Shown here one piece after another: positions 1-8,061 of a stretch of 16,376 nucleotides of DNA. This DNA is from SIG455 sp045659025 (GTDB taxonomy: Bacteria; Bacillota; Clostridia; UMGS1810): assembly GCA_045659025.1 (NCBI GenBank), contig JAZOWA010000050.1, positions 1-16,376 of the forward strand, in the 5' to 3' direction. The notes under the pieces are model-generated. The model made no database searches. It was given only the letters and a program-made list of their open reading frames with translations, and was not told the origin of the DNA. A program made the translations under genes and the position numbers. The stretch's first letter is position 1. Each line of letters begins with the position of its first letter.

Positions 1-517
1 CGCTACTCTGATGAATAAAGGTCTTGAGATGATTGAAGCAAAGTGGCTCTTTGGGGTGGATATTGATAAGGTGATCCCTGTAGTTCACAGACAGAGCATT
101 ATCCATTCTGCTGTTGAATTTGTAGATGGATCGGTGATTGCTCAAATGGGTATGCCCGATATGAGATTGCCTATAAGCTATGCGCTCAATTATCCCGATA
201 GGGTAGAGTGCCCATCCGATAAAATGGATATTTTCTCACTTGCAAATCTTACATTTGAAAGACCTGATATGGATACATTCAAATGTTTGTCCCTGGCGAT
301 CCGTTCTGCAAAAGAAGGCAAGACAATGCCTGCTGTTATGAATGGCGCTAATGAGGCGGCAGTGGATTTGTTCCTTAACGGAAAAATCAAATTTACGCAA
401 ATTGCAGACGCTGTGGAAATGGCTATGAATAATCATACCAAGACAGATGTGACCCTTGAATCTATTCTTGAAGCAGATAGTAGAGCAAGAGAAACTGTAT
501 ATTCAATTAAGTTCTAA
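1..517 (+). CDS. dxr: 1-deoxy-D-xylulose 5-phosphate reductoisomerase, C-terminal part (5' end outside window)
   Basis: The reading frame is open from the left edge (first full codon at base 2) to TAA at 515-517, so only about the last 171 residues are present. DXR converts 1-deoxyxylulose 5-phosphate to methylerythritol 4-phosphate with NADPH and a divalent metal, the committed step of the MEP isoprenoid pathway in the cytosol. The fragment begins in the catalytic domain with M-N-K-G-L-E, where Asn, Lys and Glu match E. coli N227, K228 and metal ligand E231. It continues with the family blocks HRQSIIHS, DGSVIAQMG.PDMR, the ALNYPDR region, LTFERPD and the helical C-terminal domain beginning near MNGANEAAV. 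It lies 12 bases before rseP with a shared AAAGGAG site at the stop, the usual Firmicute dxr-rseP order; ispG, often next in that cluster, is missing here. Identity is very secure. Confidence 0.97.
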   Translation, partial: ATLMNKGLEMIEAKWLFGVDIDKVIPVVHRQSIIHSAVEFVDGSVIAQMGMPDMRLPISYALNYPDRVECPSDKMDIFSLANLTFERPDMDTFKCLSLAIRSAKEGKTMPAVMNGANEAAVDLFLNGKIKFTQIADAVEMAMNNHTKTDVTLESILEADSRARETVYSIKF

Positions 518-529
518 AGGAGTTTTCAG

Positions 530-1555
530 ATGGTAACTGCCATATGGACAATAGTGATATTTTGTTCGATAATTGCAATCCATGAATTTGGTCATTTCAT
601 CACCGCAAAACTTTCAGGGATGTCGGTGTTTGAGTTTTCAGTCGGCATGGGCCCACAGATATTTGGATTCACCAAAGGCGAGACCAAATACACTCTTCGT
701 TTGCTTCCAATAGGTGGATTTTGCAATATAGATGGCGAAAACGGAGATAGCAATAATCCCCGTGCTTTTTGTAATAAAAGCTTCACAAGACGCTTTACCG
801 TTCTTGCATCGGGTGCATTCATGAATATAGTACTTGGCTTTTTGATTTTTGTATTTATGTTCTCTGTGTTGCCACCCCAGATATCTACTACGATAAGCGA
901 GGTTTCCGAAGGTAGCGCTGCATACGAGGCCGGCATTCTTACTGGTGATAGAATTGTTGCAATGAAATCCGAATCTTTTTCTACAAATGTGAGGATATAC
1001 GATGATATTTCATTCTTTGCCAGCCAATGCACCAAAGAGGATTTTGATATAGTTGTAAAACGTGGCGATGATAAATTAACCTTTAATATTACTCCAAAAA
1101 AAGATACTGAAAGCGGCAAACGAGTCGTAGGTATAGCGCTTGATTCATTAGACAAAAATCTGCTTACAATACTTCATCAAAGCTTTTTCCGTTCACTATT
1201 TGTAGTTAAAGTGGTAATTATATCGTTTTATCAGTTAATCACCGCTACCGTGCCACTGTCATCATTATCCGGCCCCGTGGGGATTATAAACGAAATCAAT
1301 ACTGCTGCAAAGGTCAACAGCATTTCTGTGATGAATCTTGCGGCGTTCATATCTATAAATCTAGGTGTGGTGAATCTTTTGCCTCTTCCTGCTCTTGATG
1401 GCGGAAGGATACTTTTTCTTATAATCGAAAAAATCCGCAGAAAACCCCTTGAGCAAAAATATGAAGGACTTATACACTTTATAGGTTTTGTTCTGCTTAT
1501 GATAATAGCATTACTTGTAACCTTTTCTGATGTAATTAAACTAATTGGAGCATAA
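530..1555 (+). CDS. rseP: RIP zinc metalloprotease RseP (site-2 protease family)
   Basis: A 341-residue intramembrane zinc protease of the S2P family (called RseP in E. coli, RasP in Bacillus) that cuts transmembrane segments of anti-sigma factors and signal-peptide remnants in the cytoplasmic membrane. The first membrane helix carries HEFGH at residues 18-22 (HExxH zinc site). The second zinc-ligand motif N-x-x-P-x-P-x-L-D-G-G begins near residue 282, with Asp at about 290. Between them are a hydrophobic segment near residues 95-115 and a single PDZ-like domain (about 115-200, containing SEGSAAYEAGI and GDRIV). A final helix lies at about 315-335. One PDZ domain and about 340 residues are normal for Firmicutes. 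The ATG follows an AAAGGAG site at 515-521. It is probably co-transcribed with dxr and the methyltransferase downstream. No missing residues were seen. Confidence 0.96.
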   Translation: MVTAIWTIVIFCSIIAIHEFGHFITAKLSGMSVFEFSVGMGPQIFGFTKGETKYTLRLLPIGGFCNIDGENGDSNNPRAFCNKSFTRRFTVLASGAFMNIVLGFLIFVFMFSVLPPQISTTISEVSEGSAAYEAGILTGDRIVAMKSESFSTNVRIYDDISFFASQCTKEDFDIVVKRGDDKLTFNITPKKDTESGKRVVGIALDSLDKNLLTILHQSFFRSLFVVKVVIISFYQLITATVPLSSLSGPVGIINEINTAAKVNSISVMNLAAFISINLGVVNLLPLPALDGGRILFLIIEKIRRKPLEQKYEGLIHFIGFVLLMIIALLVTFSDVIKLIGA

Positions 1556-1558
1556 TGT

Positions 1559-2230
1559 ATGGAACGAATTGACGATCTTGGCAATGGATATAAAATCATT
1601 CAAGATCCTGATGGATTTTGTTTTGGCACTGATAGCGTGTTGCTGTCGGACTTTGCTGTAGTCAAGCAAGACCATAAGGTGCTTGATATGTGTAGCGGTA
1701 ATGGGATTATTCCCATTCTGCTCTGTGCGAAAAGCCAATCCAAAGACATCTATGGTATCGAAATTCAGGAAAATCCGTATAATCTTGCAAAGAGAAGCAT
1801 TGAGTTAAATGGATTGGGAGATAGAATCACCTATATAAATGATGATGTCAAAAACGCTTTTTCTCATTTTACTCACGGAAGTTTTGATGTTATCACCTGC
1901 AATCCGCCCTATATGCTTTGTGGTTCGGGTTTTATAAATGATAGAGATACCAAGACAATTGCTCGTCACGAGGTTATGATTACCTTTGATGAGATAGGCG
2001 AAATCGCTTCTAAACTCTTGAAGTTTGGTGGCAAGATGTATGTGGTACATAGATGTGACAGACTTTGTGATGTTATGTGCACTATGCGGAAATACGGCAT
2101 AGAGCCAAAACGTCTCAGAATGGTGCATTCCACAAAGAATTCCGCACCCAACCTGTTTTTGATTGAAGGCATGACGGGAGCGTCAAAATCTCTTAAAATG
2201 GAACAACCGATTTATTTATACGAGGAGTAA
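1559..2230 (+). CDS. TrmN6/YabB-like tRNA (adenine-N6)-methyltransferase family protein
   Basis: A 223-residue class I SAM-dependent methyltransferase. The N-terminus DDLGNGYKIIQDPDGF.FGTDS is typical of the YfiC/TrmN6 and YabB group, which methylates N6 of A37 in tRNA1(Val) in E. coli. The SAM-binding glycine loop is DMCSGNG at residues 43-49, an acidic strand end follows (GIEIQ, about 66-70), and the adenine-N6 catalytic motif NPPY is at 115-118. The start is 3 bases after the rseP stop, with GGAG at 1547-1550; the next gene, rsmI, starts 4 bases after its stop. In Bacillus subtilis the yabB-yazA-rsmI genes also sit together, which supports assignment to that branch (yazA itself is not present here). 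The exact modified nucleotide is inferred from the family; it could act on a different RNA adenine. Confidence 0.88.
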   Translation: MERIDDLGNGYKIIQDPDGFCFGTDSVLLSDFAVVKQDHKVLDMCSGNGIIPILLCAKSQSKDIYGIEIQENPYNLAKRSIELNGLGDRITYINDDVKNAFSHFTHGSFDVITCNPPYMLCGSGFINDRDTKTIARHEVMITFDEIGEIASKLLKFGGKMYVVHRCDRLCDVMCTMRKYGIEPKRLRMVHSTKNSAPNLFLIEGMTGASKSLKMEQPIYLYEE

Positions 2231-2234
2231 GCTT

Positions 2235-3086
2235 ATGTCAAAAGGGACATTGTATCTTTGCGCAACACCTATAGGAAATCTTGGTGATATTACATACCGC
2301 ACTGTTGAAATATTAAACAGTGTGGATTTAATTGCGTGTGAAGACACGAGACACACCCTGAAACTTCTCAATCATCTTGATATTTCCAAGAAGCTTGTCA
2401 GCTATCACGAACACAATAAAGTATCTGCCGGACAGGCACTGATCAAAGATCTTGAAGACGGAAAAAACGTTGCATTGGTGACTGATGCTGGTACTCCTGC
2501 AATATCCGATCCCGGCGAAGATCTTGTGAAACTTTGTATTGAAAATGGCATTGAGATAGTCTCTGCACCGGGTGCGGTGGCTGCGATAAATGCTCTTATT
2601 ATTTCAGGTCTTCCTACAAGACGTTTTGCTTTTGAGGGATTTCTGCCGACTTCCAAAAAGGAGAGGGGAGAGTATCTATCTAAAATTACAACTGATGACA
2701 GGACCTTGATTTTCTACGAAGCCCCTCATCGTTTGAGCAGGACTCTTGAAGATTTGTTTGGTGTTTTTGGAAATCGTCGTATAAGCATTATTAAAGAGCT
2801 CACAAAAATCCACGAAACTGTGATAAGGACGGATCTTGAAACAGCTTCAAAGATGTTTGAAGAACAGCCCAAGGGTGAGTTTGTACTTGTGGTTGAGGGG
2901 TTTGATGAGGAAGAAAAGAAGGAGGCGGACCGTGTGGCGGCTACTGCTGTTCCTCTGAAAGATCATATTGACTCGCTTATTGCTGAGGGGATGAGCAAAA
3001 AAGATGCCATTCGTCAGGCGGCAGAAGAAAGAGGTATCCCCAAGAGAGAGGCATACAATGAGTACGAAAGGTGTGGTGATAAATGA
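2235..3086 (+). CDS. rsmI: 16S rRNA (cytidine(1402)-2'-O)-methyltransferase RsmI
   Basis: A 283-residue tetrapyrrole-methylase-fold (SPOUT-unlike, CbiF-type) enzyme that 2'-O-methylates C1402 of 16S rRNA in the decoding centre. Hallmarks are LYLCATPIGNLGDIT at residues 5-19, D-L-I-A-C-E-D-T-R-H near 31-40, SYHEHN near 56-61, the glycine-poor SAM loop V-T-D-A-G-T-P-A-I-S-D-P-G (about 83-95), G-A-V-A-A-I-N-A near 112, FEGFLP near 133 and the FYEAPHRL block near 160. The C-terminal third ends with the small helical segment found in the family (about 245-283, AEGMSKKDAIRQAAEERG). Length is normal. Its TGA overlaps the ATG of the next gene in an ATGA arrangement, which suggests translational coupling to that unknown membrane protein. 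Confidence 0.97.
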   Translation: MSKGTLYLCATPIGNLGDITYRTVEILNSVDLIACEDTRHTLKLLNHLDISKKLVSYHEHNKVSAGQALIKDLEDGKNVALVTDAGTPAISDPGEDLVKLCIENGIEIVSAPGAVAAINALIISGLPTRRFAFEGFLPTSKKERGEYLSKITTDDRTLIFYEAPHRLSRTLEDLFGVFGNRRISIIKELTKIHETVIRTDLETASKMFEEQPKGEFVLVVEGFDEEEKKEADRVAATAVPLKDHIDSLIAEGMSKKDAIRQAAEERGIPKREAYNEYERCGDK

Positions 3087-3943
3087 AAGATATTAAAAAA
3101 GGCAAAATAATTTATGGTGGAATGGTACGTGGCAGGAGAAACTTTCTGCTTATCAATCTTGTTCTCACTGTGTTCGTGGTTGCATTTATTATAGCATCAT
3201 TTCCATATATCAAAGCATTCTTCCATGGACCTTATGATATGAATACTGAGCATTTTCTTGCCAATACCGAGACAATTACAGTTGATTCTGAAATACTAAT
3301 TGGCAAGAGAGAGGAAAGCTCTATCAATTCCTATGCTTTCAGGGAAACCAGTTATTGTGACGGAGATAAATACAGGTTCAATGCTACATTTGATTCCATT
3401 GAAGATTTGGGAATCAAATACACCAATACATATAAAGACGAAGCTACCGGTGAGGAAGAGACAGTAGTGGTGCTGTCTGTATATCTTGGTAAAATAGGGG
3501 ATAGAAGTGTTCTTATCCTTGCAAAAGGAGATAGTGTGCCTGAAGCAAATGTACCGACTATGGGCGTGTTTAACACACATTCCAAGTCAGTGCTCTCGAA
3601 GCTTTCTGCAAAGATTCCGGAGCACGGGCCTTATGTTATAAGCGAATATGTTTATGACACAAGAAATATCGAAGTTGATACAGAAAAATTCAATGTAACC
3701 GTATCTTTTATGATCTTGTTACTCCTTATCTTCCTCTATGCAAGACTTATCAGATATTACATCAATCCTTATCTGCATCCTGCATACAAACAGATTGACA
3801 AATATGGTGATATGGACGAGACTATTGACAACATAGAGGAACAGTTTGCCGGAGAGGTTGAGCGCAGAGAAAACGCTTACTACACTAAAGACTGGATTAT
3901 GACCAGAGAACTTTTCAGAAACAAAATCGTAATCAATCATTGA
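3083..3943 (+). CDS. Unrecognised membrane protein with two helices and an extracytoplasmic domain
   Basis: I do not recognise this 286-residue protein with confidence. A short basic N-terminus (many Lys and Arg in residues 1-19) precedes a first membrane helix at about 21-43. A soluble region of about 160 residues follows (44-202, rich in acidic and Thr/Ser residues, with a TVVVLSVYLGKIGDRSVLIL strand-rich core near 127-147). A second helix lies at about 203-223, then a basic RLIRYY and a C-terminal cytoplasmic tail of about 60 residues with an acidic helical stretch (GDMDETIDNIEEQFAGEVERR). By the positive-inside rule both ends are cytoplasmic and the middle domain is outside. The ATG overlaps the rsmI stop (ATGA), and a strong terminator lies 33 bases downstream, so it is the last gene of the dxr-rseP operon. 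No catalytic motif is visible; a structural or envelope-sensing role would be a guess. Confidence 0.85.
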   Translation: MKDIKKGKIIYGGMVRGRRNFLLINLVLTVFVVAFIIASFPYIKAFFHGPYDMNTEHFLANTETITVDSEILIGKREESSINSYAFRETSYCDGDKYRFNATFDSIEDLGIKYTNTYKDEATGEEETVVVLSVYLGKIGDRSVLILAKGDSVPEANVPTMGVFNTHSKSVLSKLSAKIPEHGPYVISEYVYDTRNIEVDTEKFNVTVSFMILLLLIFLYARLIRYYINPYLHPAYKQIDKYGDMDETIDNIEEQFAGEVERRENAYYTKDWIMTRELFRNKIVINH

Positions 3944-3976
3944 ACAAGAGGAAGATATTCGTAATAAACAAAGAAT

Positions 3977-4004
3977 AAGCGGTCACAATTGTGACCGCTT
4001 TTTT
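3977..4004 (+). terminator. Rho-independent terminator, perfect palindrome, probably bidirectional
   Basis: The bases 3977-4000 form a perfect palindrome with two 12-base arms (AAGCGGTCACAA and its exact reverse complement), followed on the + strand by a run of six T at 3999-4004. It sits 33 bases after the stop of the membrane-protein gene and 15 bases before the end of the oppositely oriented ABC transporter gene. Read on the - strand, the same stem is followed by a T-rich stretch (TTATTCTTTGTTTATT). It therefore probably ends transcription from both sides. Confidence 0.93.
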
Positions 4005-4018
4005 GTATGCATTTAGAA

Positions 4019-5908
4019 TCAATCAAGTTCAAATTGCCCTGTATAGAGCTGATAGTATCTGCCTTTCTGCGCCAGTAATTCTTCGTGGTTACCACGTTCT
4101 ACTATCTCGCCTTTTTCGAGCACCATTATACAATCTGCGTTTCGTATGGTGGAAAGGCGGTGGGCGATTACAAATACCGTTCTGCCTTCCATAAGCTTAT
4201 CCATGCCTTTTTCGATAAGTGCTTCGGTTCGGGTATCAATAGAACTTGTGGCTTCGTCAAGAATCAGGACGGGCGGATTGCTTACTGCTGTACGCGCGAT
4301 AGCGATTAACTGACGTTGACCCTGACTCAAGTTTGCACCATCAGATGTAAGCATAGTATCATATTTTTGAGGAAGATGCTCAATGAAGGAATGGGCATTA
4401 GCAAGTTTGGCGGCTTCTATTACTTCCTCATCAGTGGCATCTAATTTGCCATAACGTATATTTTCCATAACAGTACCGGTGAACAAGTGGGTATCTTGAA
4501 GTACCATTGCGATAGAAGTTCTGAGGTCATCCTTCTTGATTTTTTTGATGTTGATGCCATCGTATCGTATCTTGCCATCTTTAATATCATAGAATCTGTT
4601 TATGAGATTGGTAATGGTGGTTTTGCCAGCACCTGTAGAGCCGACAAAAGCAATTTTCTGACCTTGGTTTGCAAAGAGGGAAACGTGATTGAGAACTGTT
4701 TTTTTACCGTCATAACTGAAGGTGACATCTTCAAACTCAACTTCACCCTTGAGTAATGTATAGGTGACACTCCCATCATTGTGCTTGTGCTTCCATGCCC
4801 ACTTTCCAGTGCGAACGGGACTCTCTGTGAGTTCGTCGTTATTATATTCAACATTCACGAGATTTACATATCCTTCATCAACTTCTGCTTCTTCATCAAT
4901 CACGGCAAAAATTCTTTCTGCGCCGGCAAGAGCTGCAAGGATGGAGTTGAACTGCTGTGAGATCTGGGTGATGGGTTGTGAGAATGAACGTGTATATTGT
5001 AAGAACGATGCGATAGAGCCAATATCCATTATACCGCCTATTACAAGCAGAGAGCCAGCTGCAGCGGTAATGGCATAGTTGAAATATGAAAGATTACCCA
5101 TTATGGGCATTATGATTGTCGCAAAGATTTGTGCTAAAGTGGCAGAGCTTCTGAGGTTTTCATTGTGAACATCAAATTCTTTTTTGATTTCGTCTTCACG
5201 GCAAAAGACTTTCACAACTTTTACACCTGTAATCATCTCTTCGGAGAAACCGTTAAGACGGCCAACCGCCGCCTGTTGCTTTTTGAAATACTTGCGACTG
5301 CGTTTGCCTATAAACTTAATTACTGCAAGCATCACTACAAGCATAAGTATGATGAACAAGGTGAGTAACGGACTTATGAAAAGCATCATAAAGAATGTAC
5401 TTGTCACAGTAATTGCTGAAGATATAAGATGAGTGAACCCATTTGACATTGCAACTCTCAATGTGTCAATATCGTTGGTATAATGGCTCATCAACTCGCC
5501 ATGGAGATGGGTATCGAAGTACTTGATAGGAAGATCCTGCATTTTGTTGAAAAGTTCAGTTCTTATTGCGAAAAGAGTGTTGTTGGTTACATTAACCATA
5601 ATTCTACTATATGCATAGTTGGATAATGCACCTATCAGGTAAATGATAGCAGTAAAAGCAAGCATCTTGATGAGCGGGAGAAAGATGTCGGGAGTAGGTG
5701 TGGCGCCTATAATTGGAACAATGCAGTTGTTGATTATGGGTTTCAACATATATGTTCCTGCGACACCTGCAGCAGAACTGAGGAGTACCAAGGTTACAAC
5801 AGATGCGAGCATAAGCTTGTTTTTGAACATATATCCCATGACACGAATAAATGCGCCACGAGCATTTTTGGGTCTTGCAAATCCTTTATTCAGTCTTGCC
5901 AAGCTCAT
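4019..5908 (-). CDS. ABC exporter half-transporter, catalytically consensus subunit (TM288-like)
   Basis: A 629-residue fused membrane/ATPase half-transporter of the multidrug and lipid exporter type. About six membrane helices fill residues 25-320. The nucleotide-binding domain has Walker A GSTGAGKTT (423-431), Q-loop VLQD, signature LSQGQ (527-531), Walker B VLILDE with catalytic Glu at about 552, and switch His at about 583. All catalytic residues are intact; LSQGQ replaces the usual LSGGQ, as in Thermotoga TM288. An unusual segment of about 45 residues (about 344-387, containing TGKWAWKHKHNDG) lies between the membrane part and the ATPase. I chose ATG 5908, preceded by AGAAAGGAG, over a TTG at 5962 that has no ribosome site and would lengthen the overlap. 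The gene overlaps the end of the partner gene by 23 bases, so the two are translated together. Substrate unknown. Confidence 0.95.
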   Translation of the reverse strand: MSLARLNKGFARPKNARGAFIRVMGYMFKNKLMLASVVTLVLLSSAAGVAGTYMLKPIINNCIVPIIGATPTPDIFLPLIKMLAFTAIIYLIGALSNYAYSRIMVNVTNNTLFAIRTELFNKMQDLPIKYFDTHLHGELMSHYTNDIDTLRVAMSNGFTHLISSAITVTSTFFMMLFISPLLTLFIILMLVVMLAVIKFIGKRSRKYFKKQQAAVGRLNGFSEEMITGVKVVKVFCREDEIKKEFDVHNENLRSSATLAQIFATIIMPIMGNLSYFNYAITAAAGSLLVIGGIMDIGSIASFLQYTRSFSQPITQISQQFNSILAALAGAERIFAVIDEEAEVDEGYVNLVNVEYNNDELTESPVRTGKWAWKHKHNDGSVTYTLLKGEVEFEDVTFSYDGKKTVLNHVSLFANQGQKIAFVGSTGAGKTTITNLINRFYDIKDGKIRYDGINIKKIKKDDLRTSIAMVLQDTHLFTGTVMENIRYGKLDATDEEVIEAAKLANAHSFIEHLPQKYDTMLTSDGANLSQGQRQLIAIARTAVSNPPVLILDEATSSIDTRTEALIEKGMDKLMEGRTVFVIAHRLSTIRNADCIMVLEKGEIVERGNHEELLAQKGRYYQLYTGQFELD

Positions 5909-7631
5909 CCACTCCTTTCTGCTGCGCCACATACACATCACGATAGATGTCGCAATTTTCAATCAGGTATTCGTGAGTGCCAACATCGACAATTTTGCCG
6001 TCATCCATAACGATTATTTTATCTGCTTCGCATATAGATGTTATTCTCTGTGCGATTATAATCGTGGTGATATCGCTGAGGGTTTCTTTGAATGCGGTGC
6101 GGATTTTTGAATCAGTAGCAGTATCAACTGCGCTTGTGCTATCGTCAAGAATAATGATTTTCGGGTATTTAAGTAGGGCTCTTGCGATACAGAGTCTCTG
6201 CTTTTGACCACCGGAAACATTCACACCACCCTGACCGAGCAAAGTGTCAAATCCATCGGGGAAGGAGGTTATAAAGTCATACGCCTGGGCTGCCTTACAA
6301 GCCTTTTCAATTTCTTCATCTGAAGCATTTTCATTGCCCCATTTAAGATTATCTCGTATGGTGCCGGAGAACAACACGTTTTTTTGCAACACCATTGAAA
6401 CAGCACTTCTTAAAGTATTCAGTTTGTATTTTCGCACGTCATGACCGCCAACTTCAACTGCTCCTTCGCTCACATCATACAATCTTGGGATCAACTGTAC
6501 AAGGGTGGTTTTAGAGGAACCGGTACCACCTAAAATACCAACCGTTTCACCGGGATTGATAGTTAGGTTGATATTTTCAAGAGTGTGATTTTCAGCATCA
6601 CTGCTATATTTGAAAAACACGTTTTTGAATTCGATTTTGCCGTTTTCAACCACGAGAGTTTCATCGCTGTCGTCATCTATGATATCGATTTTTTCAGAAA
6701 GGAGCTCGTTAATTCTTACGATTGATGCTCTTGAGGTGGTGAGCATAATAAATGCCATTGAAATCATCATCAAAGACATAAGTATCTGGGTAACGTAAGA
6801 GATGAAACTTATCAGTTCACCAGTCTGCATACCGCCCACCACGACTTTTATGCCACCGAACCACAAAATTGCAATTATACAAGCATACATTACAATTTGC
6901 ATAAGAGGGTTTCCTAATATTGTAATTTTTTCTGCATCAATGGAAGTGCGTCTTAAGTTGGTATTTGCATCTTTGAATTTTTCTTTCTCGTATGGCGCGC
7001 GAACAAACGCCTTAACCACTCTGGAAGCTATAAGATTTTCCTGCACGGTACGGTTGATTACATCATATCTTTTGAGCATTACACCAAACTTTGGGAAAGA
7101 TGTAATCGCAATGAGAAGCATTCCCACGGCCATTACTGGTATTGCTACTAAAAACACGGTAACAAGACTTGAGTTAATGGTAAATGCTATGAACGTAGCA
7201 CTTACAAGCATCATCGGTGAACGTACCAGCATCCTTATTATCATCATATATGCCATCTGCACATTGTTGACGTCTGTGGTGATTCGAGTAATCAGAGAAG
7301 GCGCTGAGAATTTATCGATGTTACCGAAGGAGTAACTTTGCAGTTTGTAGAATATACCTTTTCTGAGTTCGCTGCCGAATCCGATTGCTGCTATTGAAGA
7401 ACATATTGCAGATATTGCACCGAATCCAAGAGAAATGAGTGCCAATGCCATCATCATGGCACCGGTCTTGACTATATATGAAAAATCTCCCGATGCAATT
7501 CCTATGTCAACGATTTTCGACATAAGTTTAGGAATTTGTATTTCAAGCAGAACCTCTATAGCTATAGTCAGAGGGCCGAGCAAAGCAAATAAAAGATGCT
7601 TTTTTGCAAATGGGGCGATTTTCTTTATCAT
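5886..7631 (-). CDS. ABC exporter half-transporter, subunit with degenerate ATP site (TM287-like)
   Basis: A 581-residue fused membrane/ATPase half-transporter, first gene of the pair. About six helices occupy residues 12-300. The ATPase domain has a modified Walker A GGTGSSKTT (368-376, Ser where Gly normally precedes Lys), a canonical signature VSGGQ (472-476), Walker B IIILDD in which the catalytic Glu is Asp (about 497), and Gln instead of the switch His (about 528, in IIAQRIT). These changes are the known marks of the degenerate-site subunit in heterodimeric exporters such as TM287/288, where the partner supplies the active site residues. I chose ATG 7631 because GAAGGG lies 9 bases upstream; ATGs at 7640 and 7682 are in frame, but the first abuts that site and the second has none. 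A near-consensus promoter lies about 85 bases upstream. Exported substrate not determinable. Confidence 0.95.
   Translation of the reverse strand: MIKKIAPFAKKHLLFALLGPLTIAIEVLLEIQIPKLMSKIVDIGIASGDFSYIVKTGAMMMALALISLGFGAISAICSSIAAIGFGSELRKGIFYKLQSYSFGNIDKFSAPSLITRITTDVNNVQMAYMMIIRMLVRSPMMLVSATFIAFTINSSLVTVFLVAIPVMAVGMLLIAITSFPKFGVMLKRYDVINRTVQENLIASRVVKAFVRAPYEKEKFKDANTNLRRTSIDAEKITILGNPLMQIVMYACIIAILWFGGIKVVVGGMQTGELISFISYVTQILMSLMMISMAFIMLTTSRASIVRINELLSEKIDIIDDDSDETLVVENGKIEFKNVFFKYSSDAENHTLENINLTINPGETVGILGGTGSSKTTLVQLIPRLYDVSEGAVEVGGHDVRKYKLNTLRSAVSMVLQKNVLFSGTIRDNLKWGNENASDEEIEKACKAAQAYDFITSFPDGFDTLLGQGGVNVSGGQKQRLCIARALLKYPKIIILDDSTSAVDTATDSKIRTAFKETLSDITTIIIAQRITSICEADKIIVMDDGKIVDVGTHEYLIENCDIYRDVYVAQQKGVDELGKTE
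5912..5920 (-). promoter_or_regulatory. Ribosome binding site that sets the start of the second ABC gene
   Basis: Read on the - strand this is AGAAAGGAG, three bases (TGG) before the ATG at 5908. It lies inside the last codons of the upstream ABC gene. The spacing is shorter than usual, but no other in-frame start nearby has a comparable site. Confidence 0.6.
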
Positions 7632-7714
7632 AACCAACATCCCTTCGTTGAAAATCAAGGTAATAAAAACACACAGAAACATTACTGTGGACTATGCTTC
7701 ATAATTATTAATTC

Positions 7715-7743
7715 ATTTTAACATATTTAGTATTAAGTGTCAA
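7715..7743 (-). promoter_or_regulatory. Sigma-A promoter of the ABC exporter operon
   Basis: On the - strand there is TTGACA (7743-7738), a 17-base spacer, and TAAAAT (7720-7715), with TG one base upstream of the -10 box (extended -10). The predicted start is near 7708, giving a leader of about 77 bases to ATG 7631. The -35 matches consensus at six of six positions and the -10 at five of six. Confidence 0.85.
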
Positions 7744-7760
7744 TTTTGCTAAAATATAAT
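7733..7760 (+). promoter_or_regulatory. Possible promoter for the DUF378 gene, overlapping the divergent ABC promoter
   Basis: A consensus TATAAT lies at 7755-7760 on the + strand. The best -35 at 16-base spacing is TTAAGT (7733-7738), which matches only three of six positions. The predicted start near 7767 would give a leader of about 87 bases, with no obvious structured element. The whole gene-free stretch 7632-7853 otherwise shows only AT-rich sequence and the divergent promoter. Confidence 0.45.
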
Positions 7761-7853
7761 TCACAAATAATTAACAAAAAATTACTGATTAAATCTCTTT
7801 GTGCTTACATATACTTTTATCGGGCAAATCTATTTACCAAAGGAGATGTTATT

Positions 7854-8057
7854 ATGATAGACAACACCGCTTTAGCACTTGTCATTATCGGTGCACTCAA
7901 CTGGTTGTGTATAGGTCTTTTTGGGTTCGACCTTGTAGGCACTGTTTTTGGTGGACAAGGGGCGCTTATTTCCAGAATTATATATACGATCGTCGGTATT
8001 GCCGGTATATGGTCAATTACACTTTTGTTTAAAGACAAAACCCCTACAAAAAACTAA
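7854..8057 (+). CDS. DUF378 family small membrane protein
   Basis: A 67-residue protein with two hydrophobic helices (about 5-25 and 40-60) joined by a glycine-rich turn. The block ALALVIIGALNWLCIGLFGFDLVGTVFG and a second part of the form SRIIYTIVGIAGIW are characteristic of the DUF378 family, whose function is unknown; location in the cytoplasmic membrane is inferred from the helices. The start is ATG 7854 with AAAGGAG at 7839-7845, eight bases upstream. The frame is open further upstream to 7737, but that extension is AT-rich, overlaps the promoter and has no ribosome site. The gene stands alone: its own terminator follows directly, and the divergent ABC operon lies on the other side. Length is normal for the family. 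Confidence 0.9.
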   Translation: MIDNTALALVIIGALNWLCIGLFGFDLVGTVFGGQGALISRIIYTIVGIAGIWSITLLFKDKTPTKN

Positions 8058-8061
8058 AAGT

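Noticed and set aside
592..1155. 187-codon open frame on the - strand within rseP
   Set aside because: Antisense shadow of a well-supported gene; composition and lack of a ribosome site give no support.
5909..5962. Longer N-terminus for the downstream ABC subunit
   Set aside because: Would use TTG at 5962 deep in the upstream gene with no ribosome site; ATG 5908 has AGAAAGGAG just before it.
7632..7682. Longer N-terminus for the upstream ABC subunit
   Set aside because: ATG 7682 lacks a ribosome site and adds residues not typical of the family; ATG 7631 has GAAGGG at good spacing.
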